Of a DNA stretch of 64,000 nucleotides, positions 57,416 through 64,000 are shown in pieces (within the stretch, counting starts at the first letter, position 1; every line of letters starts with the position of its first letter). Under the pieces are notes generated by a model. It made no database searches. It saw only the letters and a program-made list of their open reading frames with translations, and was not told the origin of the DNA. Location: assembly GCA_031254645.1 (NCBI GenBank), contig JAIRUA010000017.1:124001-188000 (forward strand), read 5' to 3'. This stretch comes from Dysgonamonadaceae bacterium. GTDB taxonomy: Bacteria > Bacteroidota > Bacteroidia > Bacteroidales > Dysgonomonadaceae. The position numbers and the translations under genes are program-made.

Positions 57416-57490
57416 AAAAATTGTGAATTAGGAATTAGGAATTAAGAATTAGGAGTGTTGCAACTCTTAATTCTTAATTCCTAATTTTTA
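57416..57490. repeat. Word-repeat hairpin upstream of uxaB
   Basis: The left side repeats GGAATTA/GAATTAGG units and the right side is their inverse; the core pairs 57438-57456 with 57463-57481 (two mismatches). It starts 12 bp before the uxaB ATG, so it may end transcription from the protease gene or control uxaB translation. Confidence 0.6.
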
Positions 57491-57520
57491 AAAACGATAC
57501 GATATACCTGTTCTCAAAAA
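57488..57520 (-). pseudogene. Orphan C-terminal end of a TonB-dependent receptor
   Basis: On the minus strand the last ten codons read FLRTGISYRF plus stop. The 33 bases match the end of the TonB receptor gene at 59160-59192 with one silent difference. No receptor sequence lies before it; instead it directly follows the trypsin-FISUMP stop (57530). It looks like a remnant of a duplicated receptor gene or of a recombination end point. Confidence 0.7.
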
Positions 57521-57529
57521 TAAATCGAA

Positions 57530-59128
57530 TTATCTTGCGACACAGCGTAGACTTAAGCCAAAGGCGCGATTGGAGTCGGACAAAGACGCACCGTACTTAC
57601 CAACATCAAAGTGTATCTGATCTACGGGATCACGGGACCCAGGTACGTGTGTACGACTCCAGTAGCTACCGCCCGTACCTGCTGGAACGAGCGCATCTCT
57701 CCAGTCACAACACCAGCCTGCGGCAGGTAAAAATAGAGCGTTTGGCTCGGTACCAAAGGTAAGACCGGCAACACCCGTACCATTCCAATTAGCATGCCAA
57801 GTACCTGCACCAAGATCTCTAAACTCCTGTTCAGAGGGCAGCTGCCAACCGGCAGGACAAGGATGATTAGACACAGCCCAAGCTGCACGATCTACCCAAC
57901 TCCACCAAGCTGCACTTATAACCGCTCCTGAGTTAGGCCAATGCTGTGTTACGCCAAGTCGAGTGCCATATTGGTAAAACCTGCCATAGTTTTGAGGATT
58001 CGCCGCAAAGGTACCGGGCATATCCACATTACGTGTTGCCCAGCGAGTGCCATTAATCACTACCCCCTCCTCAATATGAGGAACAATCCAATCCACAATA
58101 CTCGAAACGCGCGTAAATATCGATGGAGAATTTTGATTGGTTCCTACGCAATCCGTTCTTCCAAAACTGGTAATGCCAATGAGTACTGGCTTACCGGAAG
58201 TTGAAAGAGTGGTTAAAGGTCCTCCACTATCGCCATGGCATCCTCCCTGACGAATGCTTCCGGTACCGGTGGCGGCAATTTCATGATCAAATAAGTCTAT
58301 CCATAATGCATTGCCGCCCGCATCGTTGGAAATGATATGTAAATCCACAGCATGCAAGCATTGTGCAGTGGGCATACCCTGTCCTTGTTGTGTTCTTCCC
58401 CAGCCACTAATGTTTACGCGGGTTCCCACATTATTATAAGAAGAACTTGACGGGAGGTCAATTGGTTGTTTGGTGTTGTCAAATGGAATATTACTTGATA
58501 ATTGCAATAATGCTACATCTACGTCAGGATCAGGATGAGGTATGATTCTAACAACATCAAACATACTACTGTTCGGATCCTGTCGACAAGTTACACCGAC
58601 TCTAACTCGTACGATACTTGGTGGATACAGTTGACCGTTATTGCGGATACAATGTTTTGCTGTTAAAATAAAGTTGGGTGCAATAATAACTCCACCACAT
58701 GTTTGACTGCCCAACAGCAAAACTGCTGCCTGCCAAGGCACTTTGGAGATATTAATAGTATCGCCTCCCGTAACCCTTGTTTGTGCTTCAGGTGTTTCCA
58801 TAATCCCTTCTATTTCTATAGAGCGCTCGGAACAGTTACATGTTTCGCTTCGTAGAAGACGATACCGGAATGTTACATCTACACGAAGTCCCTCTTGTTT
58901 ATATTCTTCCGGCAAATTGACAGGTTTGTAAAACCCTGCATTATTCAAGCCTTCTATGTCCTCTAAGAGCAAGTAGCCACAGTTATCAACGTAGTGAACG
59001 TGAAATCTTGAAGTATAAACTTCTTCTTCAACCATTACCTCCATACCTTGGTCGATAATGGAGGTACAGGACATCATCAGAACAAAGATGCCCAATATTA
59101 TTGCGCTTATTGTTTTATTTGTTTTCAT
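57530..59128 (-). CDS. Trypsin-like serine protease fused to a FISUMP domain (lipoprotein)
   Basis: A 532-residue lipoprotein (Cys 21 in LMMSC). Residues about 35-115 form a small beta domain of a kind found alone in Bacteroidota lipoproteins (GYLLLEDIEGL, KPVNLPEEYKQEGLRV). The S1 protease domain (about 118-350) has TGGDTINISKVPWQAAVLL, TAKHC (His), DVDVALLQL (Asp) and GGCHGDSGGPL (Ser); the S1-pocket position before GGCHGDS is Gly, not Asp, so trypsin specificity is unlikely. The C-terminus (about 355-532) matches the fibrobacter major-paralogous (FISUMP) domain: GTRWATRNVDMPGTF, CPAGWQLPSEQEFRDLG, SYWSRTHV, GLSLRCVAR. Position 31 bp after the TonB receptor gene. Confidence 0.88.
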   Translation of the reverse strand: MKTNKTISAIILGIFVLMMSCTSIIDQGMEVMVEEEVYTSRFHVHYVDNCGYLLLEDIEGLNNAGFYKPVNLPEEYKQEGLRVDVTFRYRLLRSETCNCSERSIEIEGIMETPEAQTRVTGGDTINISKVPWQAAVLLLGSQTCGGVIIAPNFILTAKHCIRNNGQLYPPSIVRVRVGVTCRQDPNSSMFDVVRIIPHPDPDVDVALLQLSSNIPFDNTKQPIDLPSSSSYNNVGTRVNISGWGRTQQGQGMPTAQCLHAVDLHIISNDAGGNALWIDLFDHEIAATGTGSIRQGGCHGDSGGPLTTLSTSGKPVLIGITSFGRTDCVGTNQNSPSIFTRVSSIVDWIVPHIEEGVVINGTRWATRNVDMPGTFAANPQNYGRFYQYGTRLGVTQHWPNSGAVISAAWWSWVDRAAWAVSNHPCPAGWQLPSEQEFRDLGAGTWHANWNGTGVAGLTFGTEPNALFLPAAGWCCDWRDALVPAGTGGSYWSRTHVPGSRDPVDQIHFDVGKYGASLSDSNRAFGLSLRCVAR

Positions 59129-59159
59129 TGTTGTTTGTATTTGAATAAATCATATGAAA

Positions 59160-62100
59160 TTAAAAACGATACGATATACCAGTTCTCAAAAAAACACCTG
59201 TAAATTCAAGTTCATACGTACGCTCTCTACTTCCGGTATAAATGAAAGCCGGTGCGTTAAGTATATTTACAGCCTCAGCATATAGTTGCATACCCGGAAT
59301 CAATTGAACGGAAGCGTTCAAATCAATTTGCCAACGCTTATCAACCCAAAGGTCTTGCTCCTCACGGCTACCCAATGAATGAATGAACTTGTCGTTGAAG
59401 TTGGCGGAACCTTGCAATGTGAATCTGTTGGTTGAATAAGCCAATGCGAAGTTTGCCGTGTGCTTGGCTTGTCCCGGAAGACGTAGTCTGCCGCGGCTAT
59501 GATCTTCGTCTTCGGCTACCGTTGGTTTATCTACCATTGCACTTGAATTGGCAAAAGTATAGTTGCTCGTTACCATCAAATTTCTGAGGAAACCGGGCAA
59601 AAAGCTCAATCTCGAGTTCATTGTAATTTCCATACCATATACCGTTGCGTACTCTCCGTTTTGAGATTGACGCAATCTCATTTGTCTTTGGTCGGGCTCA
59701 AGATTGTGAATGAAGTAAGGATTGTTAGGGTCGGTTATCAACCCTTCGCTTCTGTACAAAAAGTGGTTGATGTGTTTGTAAAACAATCCTCCCGATAACA
59801 GACCTACTTGTGGTAAATAGTGCTCAAACAAGAAATCGAAATTGTGAGCAAAAGCCGGCTTCAAATGAGGATTACCCATTTCTATGAAATTGACATCTTC
59901 ATCGTCATTGAGTTGCACTGAAGGTACCAAGTCAGGTAAATGTGGACGCGAATACCCGGTTGTATAAGCCAAACGTAAAATAGTGCTTCTGCCCAAATCA
60001 TATCTAAGCTGCAAGTTGGGCAAAACAATGGTATAATTCATCGTTGAATCTGCCGGCGTGATGCGCTGTGCATCTAATGGACTCTCATCAGGACGACCTG
60101 TTGCTTCATTGTATCTGAAAACCGTATATGCCTTGTACTCAATATCCGTACGCTCTACACGCACACCTGTCAACACTCTCAAATTGTTGAACTGGGTTTG
60201 ATTCATCACATATCCTGCCGTTACATTTTCGTAACCTTGATAAAACAACTGCGCGAAAGTTCTCTCCGTTCTTGCTTCATCTATGGGGAATCTGTCCGGA
60301 TTGTCCCTATAAAACGCTTGAATTCGTTTAAGATCGGGCGCAGGTCCAAAGTTAAGATGACCATTTAAGAAATTCGGTGCTAAACTTTCAGTGTAAACAT
60401 AGTCACCAAAACGTATCGGATCGCCAGCAACTCTTACGTGGGTTCCCGACGGCAATCTATTTCTCTCGTTGAACATAAACTTACCTTTGGCTCCGAACGA
60501 AAGCGTAGAGGCAAATTCATCTCTGAAAAGCCAGTCATACGAAGCATTGGCACGTGCCGTAAAGTTGCGTCCGCGAAAAACATTGTTGCTGTTATCAACA
60601 CTGTTTAGCGTGAAACGACTTGGGTCGTCCATTGCCCCACCTTGCTCTGCTGTGGGGGTAACCAAATATCGCATTTGCAAATATCGGCTACTGAGATCTA
60701 CCCACGTTGCCATCGGCTGACGATTGCGAATCGGCACTCCGTCTATAGCTGTATTGGCATTAGCGTTATAGTCAGGAGTCTGAAAGTTGAATGCAGGATT
60801 AATTCCTACTCTTTCAGAGAAATTATAAAACAATCCAGCATCTAATTTCCAGTTATCAAAAGAAGTTTCGCCATCTAAGTTAAAGTTCCAATTTTCTACG
60901 GTAATGTTTTGTTCCGTAACCTGCATAATGGTTTGAGCGCGTCGTGCTCCAAATTCACCATCACCCATATCATATATTTCGCCACGAAGACGATGACGAC
61001 GGCGATAACGCACACCGTCATCTTCTCGTCTGCTGTACATTGCACTAAACAAAATTTTTGAAGTGGTATTGGGTGCATAATCCAACGTTACCGTTCCTCC
61101 GGTACGAGTACGCGTGTCATCTTGATAACGGTAACGGAAATCAAATGGAAGAACTGCCTGTATTCTATTTCCGTCTTCATCCAATAGGAAGTTAGCGGTA
61201 CCTACTTCGCCATTGGCATGCATAGCGCGAAGATCTACAACTTCCCATTGATGCGCCTCCAAACGGTCGTAACCATTACGTGCTTGCGAGTAGCTGATGT
61301 TGGCAAGCACCCCAAAACGTCCATCCTGATTGCTCGTAGAAGGAGAAAATCGCTGTTGGTATCCTGCTCTCAAAGTGGCAGGCATAGTAGAGCGGAGCGT
61401 GCTATATCCCGACCCGATATCTATTGTTCTACGCGGAGTCAAGCTACGTGCTGTTCCGGTACGCATATTGATAACGCCGGCAACAGCATCTCCATCGTTT
61501 GACGGCAACAATGTTTTTTGGACTTCCATCGATGCAAGAATGTCTGACGGAATTACGTCTAATGTAGCGTTTCGTAAACCACCTTCTGCTGCTCCCATCA
61601 TCTGTTCACCGTTTACCAATATGTTTACAAAGTGCCCAGGTGTACCTCTCAACTGCGCCCCGGATCCTTCACCACGCGAACGGGTAATGGTAACACCGCT
61701 CAATCTTTGCAGCGCTTCAGCAACGTTGCGGTCAGGGAATCTTCCCATTTCGTCAGACGAAACCACCTGCATCATATTACTGGCGGTACGTTGTTGATTC
61801 AACGCTCGTTGCTGTCCAGCAACCACACCGGTGATGACTACTTCGCCCAAAAGAGCGGTGTTTTCACTCATCACGAAATTGCGGTTTGTTGTTTCGCCGG
61901 CTCTTATCTGCACTGTTTCTTCAACAGAGTCAAAACCGAGATAGGCGATGACGAATGTTACATTTCCGGCACTGATGTTTCGTAAAGTAAACTGTCCGTT
62001 GAGGTCGGTAGCAGTACCGATGGTTGTTCCTTTGACGGTAATGCTTGCGCCGGGGAGCGCATCTCCGGTGTCATCGGTAATTCTACCTGTCAGTATTCCG

Positions 62101-62180
62101 TGCCCTTGCGCAAAAACCGACATTGTCATTGATACTAACAGCAATAAAGCTATTGCCATTCTACTAAAGTTTTTTCTCAT
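59160..62180 (-). CDS. TonB-dependent receptor (TIGR01782-like, no SusD partner)
   Basis: A 1006-residue receptor with a signal peptide (ending SVFAQ), a carboxypeptidase-regulatory-like domain (ILTGRITDDTGDALPGASI), a plug with GRFPDRNVAEALQRLSGVTITR and GDAVAGVINMRTG, and a barrel ending FLRTGISYRF. The plug motif FPDRN is that of the Xanthomonas/Caulobacter-type carbohydrate receptors rather than SusC. No SusD gene is next to it. It follows the GH28 gene by 15 bp, which suggests uptake of galacturonate oligomers. Confidence 0.94.
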   Translation of the reverse strand: MRKNFSRMAIALLLLVSMTMSVFAQGHGILTGRITDDTGDALPGASITVKGTTIGTATDLNGQFTLRNISAGNVTFVIAYLGFDSVEETVQIRAGETTNRNFVMSENTALLGEVVITGVVAGQQRALNQQRTASNMMQVVSSDEMGRFPDRNVAEALQRLSGVTITRSRGEGSGAQLRGTPGHFVNILVNGEQMMGAAEGGLRNATLDVIPSDILASMEVQKTLLPSNDGDAVAGVINMRTGTARSLTPRRTIDIGSGYSTLRSTMPATLRAGYQQRFSPSTSNQDGRFGVLANISYSQARNGYDRLEAHQWEVVDLRAMHANGEVGTANFLLDEDGNRIQAVLPFDFRYRYQDDTRTRTGGTVTLDYAPNTTSKILFSAMYSRREDDGVRYRRRHRLRGEIYDMGDGEFGARRAQTIMQVTEQNITVENWNFNLDGETSFDNWKLDAGLFYNFSERVGINPAFNFQTPDYNANANTAIDGVPIRNRQPMATWVDLSSRYLQMRYLVTPTAEQGGAMDDPSRFTLNSVDNSNNVFRGRNFTARANASYDWLFRDEFASTLSFGAKGKFMFNERNRLPSGTHVRVAGDPIRFGDYVYTESLAPNFLNGHLNFGPAPDLKRIQAFYRDNPDRFPIDEARTERTFAQLFYQGYENVTAGYVMNQTQFNNLRVLTGVRVERTDIEYKAYTVFRYNEATGRPDESPLDAQRITPADSTMNYTIVLPNLQLRYDLGRSTILRLAYTTGYSRPHLPDLVPSVQLNDDEDVNFIEMGNPHLKPAFAHNFDFLFEHYLPQVGLLSGGLFYKHINHFLYRSEGLITDPNNPYFIHNLEPDQRQMRLRQSQNGEYATVYGMEITMNSRLSFLPGFLRNLMVTSNYTFANSSAMVDKPTVAEDEDHSRGRLRLPGQAKHTANFALAYSTNRFTLQGSANFNDKFIHSLGSREEQDLWVDKRWQIDLNASVQLIPGMQLYAEAVNILNAPAFIYTGSRERTYELEFTGVFLRTGISYRF

Positions 62181-62195
62181 TTGATTTGGTTTAAG

Positions 62196-63551
62196 TTATT
62201 TAAATTGTTCATCTAATATTATTTCTTCTCCATTGATTCTCACATTTTCAAATGTTACTTCTTCAGCATTGGCGATAACAAACGGTATATCGGCAGATTG
62301 AATGTCGATATTTCTCAACGTGATATTTTGCAACGGCAATCCAGCAAATCCTTGCATATCAATTCCTCGCTTTGCCCAATGACAAACTACATTTTCGATA
62401 GTAATATTCCGGAATATTGTTGGGTATTGTTCTTGACTTTCGGATTTGTAATCAGGCTCGAAACGAATCGCTACATTGTTAATCGTATCCATTTCGATGT
62501 TTCTAATCCACACATTTTCAACGTAACCTCCTCTATCAAGATTCGATTTGAAATAGATAGCGCTGTTGGTGTTGGGCATTTTGATGTTTTCTACAAAAAT
62601 ATTGCGCACACCGCCACCGATTTCGCTGCCGATGCAGACACCGTTTGCCTGTGTTTCGAATATGCTGTTTCTGATAATGACGTTTTCGGTGGGTTGTCCC
62701 AATCGCCAACCATCTTGATCGCGCCCCGATTTGATAGCGATGGCATCGTCGCCCGTTCTGAAATGGCAGTTTTCAATCAATACATTTCGACTCGATTCGG
62801 GGTCAACGCCGTCGCTGTTGTGGTTGAAACTGTACATTGTAACACCACGCACGGTTACGTTTTCACAATTAACAAGGTGAATAACCCAAAAAGTGGCATC
62901 AATGATATTCACATCTTCAATTAAAACATTGTTGCTGTTCATAAAATTGACAAATTGCGGGCGCAACCTGTGTCCGTCGCCAAATACACGTTGGTAAACC
63001 GGTACACCCTCGCGTCCCATTCGGCGAAGTTCCAATTGGTCGGCTCTTTGGCTGGGTCGCCACGTGGCGAAGTTTTTACTACCTTGTCCGTTCAACGTTC
63101 CTTTGCCAGTAAGGGCGATATTGGAAACACTGTAAGCGTACACAAGCGGCGAGTAATTAAATAGTTCGGTACCTTCCCAACGGGTAAGTACGGCAGGCAG
63201 GTAATCTTTTTCATCATAGCTGAAAATCAATTCGGAGCCTTCTTTGAGATGCAAATTGACGTTGCTCTTGAAAAAGATGCTACCTTTTACAAACCATTTT
63301 CCGGGAGGAACGATGACTCTTCCGCCGCCGTTGAAACTGCATTCGAATATGGCGCGGTTAATAGCTTCACGCGCATCAATAACACCGCCTTCCTTTGCGC
63401 CGAAATCGGTTATGCAATAGTCCTTATCTAAAAAAGTAGGTGGGATAATGTTTTTTTCGATTTCTTTTGCCAAGTCCCAGCCTTGTTGAGAATAAGTCAT
63501 TAAAGACGCTAACAGAGCGAATAGCAATAATAGGTTTTTCTGTCTCTTCAT
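62196..63551 (-). CDS. GH28 polygalacturonase-like glycoside hydrolase
   Basis: A 451-residue secreted protein (signal peptide ending MTYSQ) with a right-handed parallel beta-helix: DYCITDFGAKEGGVIDAREAI at the start, then NHNSDGVDPESS (catalytic Asp), FRTGDDAIAIKSGRD (catalytic Asp pair), NGVCIGSEIGGGV (place of the GHG loop, here CIGSE) and SAIYFKSNLDRGG (RxK place). The fold and acidic residues fit GH28; the changed GHG and RxK motifs are those of exo-acting or rhamnogalacturonan-type members (inference). Between the sulfatase and the TonB receptor gene in one direction. Confidence 0.92.
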   Translation of the reverse strand: MKRQKNLLLLFALLASLMTYSQQGWDLAKEIEKNIIPPTFLDKDYCITDFGAKEGGVIDAREAINRAIFECSFNGGGRVIVPPGKWFVKGSIFFKSNVNLHLKEGSELIFSYDEKDYLPAVLTRWEGTELFNYSPLVYAYSVSNIALTGKGTLNGQGSKNFATWRPSQRADQLELRRMGREGVPVYQRVFGDGHRLRPQFVNFMNSNNVLIEDVNIIDATFWVIHLVNCENVTVRGVTMYSFNHNSDGVDPESSRNVLIENCHFRTGDDAIAIKSGRDQDGWRLGQPTENVIIRNSIFETQANGVCIGSEIGGGVRNIFVENIKMPNTNSAIYFKSNLDRGGYVENVWIRNIEMDTINNVAIRFEPDYKSESQEQYPTIFRNITIENVVCHWAKRGIDMQGFAGLPLQNITLRNIDIQSADIPFVIANAEEVTFENVRINGEEIILDEQFK

Positions 63552-63586
63552 TTTTACTTTGATTTTTTAGTTTTTTCGATTTATAT

Positions 63587-64000
63587 TTAGTTTCTATTTC
63601 TGCTTTTGATAAAAAATCGCTGTCCCTCTGTTATGGTAACACGCTTTTGCCATTCTCTAAACATTGTATCAAGACGTTCTACAATTTCGGGGTTTTGTTT
63701 CGCCAAATTGTTGGTTTCGGAAGGGTCGTTTTCCATATCGAAAAGCGCCCAATCATCGCTGATACGTTCTCTCAAAATTTTCCACCTGCCATCGCGTGCC
63801 GCTTGATTTTCCAACCATTCCCAAAACAGAGGTCGTTGTCTTACAATCTGCTCGTCTTTGATAACGGATAGGAACGATTCTCCCTCGTATGGAAGTACAA
63901 TGCCGGTGCCAGGACTTTCGGTACCTTCGGGATAAGGCGCGCCTACTATATCTACAATAGTAGGCATAATATCAATAAAGTGTCCCAAAAATTCGGATAC
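63587..64000 (-). CDS. Sulfatase (C-terminal part; start beyond window)
   Basis: About 137 residues are visible and the frame is open to the window end. GHFIDIMPTIVDIVGAPYP, YEGESFLSVI, PLFWEWLENQAARDGRWKIL and WALFDMENDPSETNNLA are the standard C-terminal blocks of S1 (arylsulfatase-type) sulfatases. The active-site Cys/Ser motif lies outside the window. It suggests that the glycan of this locus carries sulfate, or that the sulfatase removes it before GH28. Confidence 0.9.
   Translation of the reverse strand, partial: VSEFLGHFIDIMPTIVDIVGAPYPEGTESPGTGIVLPYEGESFLSVIKDEQIVRQRPLFWEWLENQAARDGRWKILRERISDDWALFDMENDPSETNNLAKQNPEIVERLDTMFREWQKRVTITEGQRFFIKSRNRN

Noticed and set aside
1..64000. CRISPR array, prophage or toxin-antitoxin system
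   Set aside because: No regularly spaced repeats, phage structural genes or paired small toxin-antitoxin frames were found on either strand.

Overview
This 64 kb window comes from a Bacteroidota genome, most likely of the order Bacteroidales. Four things point there: three SusC/SusD pairs plus a further TonB-dependent receptor, a complete nqrABCDEF operon, FecR/ECF-sigma signalling genes, and promoters of the Bacteroidota type (-33 TTTG, about 19-20 bp, -7 TAnnTTTG). No rRNA, phage, CRISPR array or complete insertion sequence is seen. There is one tRNA gene, tRNA-Arg(CCU).

Left part (1-23.3 kb): two divergent glycan-utilisation operons share a control region at 5985-6366. The minus operon encodes an N-acylglucosamine 2-epimerase-like enzyme, SusC and SusD (cut by the window start). 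The plus operon encodes a lipoprotein FAD oxidoreductase, a sugar-porter MFS transporter, SusC, SusD and a cell-surface lipoprotein. After a hairpin and a palindromic MITE/REPIN-like element come two GHL10-like glycosidase paralogues flanking a metallophosphoesterase, then a GDSL esterase and a DUF5009/HGSNAT-like membrane acyltransferase. A strong terminator ends this block. The substrate is not known; HexNAc epimerase, esterase, phosphoesterase and acetyltransferase-like genes suggest a substituted amino-sugar glycan.

Middle part (23.3-43.4 kb): a FecR anti-sigma factor and a secretin/TonB-short-N-terminal (STN)-DUF3575 outer-membrane protein converge on an ECF sigma factor, an unusual signalling module. 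Housekeeping genes follow: nqrABCDEF, a class A penicillin-binding protein, a lipoprotein aldo-keto reductase, a TPR gene that looks split by a one-base frameshift, serC and mfd.

Right part (43.4-64 kb, almost all minus strand): a DUF1080 protein behind tRNA-Arg, a two-domain DUF1080 protein with a Tat-exported Gfo/Idh/MocA oxidoreductase, GH88, SusD, SusC, uxaA, uxaB, a trypsin-FISUMP chimera, a TonB receptor, a GH28 polygalacturonase and the end of a sulfatase. Together these fit breakdown of an acidic, possibly sulfated, uronate-containing (pectin-like) polysaccharide outside the cell, with galacturonate passing through tagaturonate and altronate to 2-keto-3-deoxygluconate. DUF1080 plus Gfo/Idh suggests an extra 3-keto-glycoside cleavage route. 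A similar palindrome sits at the predicted start of transcription of both the susCD operon and the Gfo/DUF1080 operon, suggesting one shared regulator.

The observations most worth follow-up are that shared operator, the STN-DUF3575/FecR/sigma module, a perfect 34-bp inverted repeat that encloses a promoter and a terminator next to the tRNA gene, an orphan TonB-receptor C-terminus beside the trypsin-FISUMP gene, and the GHL10-phosphoesterase-GHL10 cluster.
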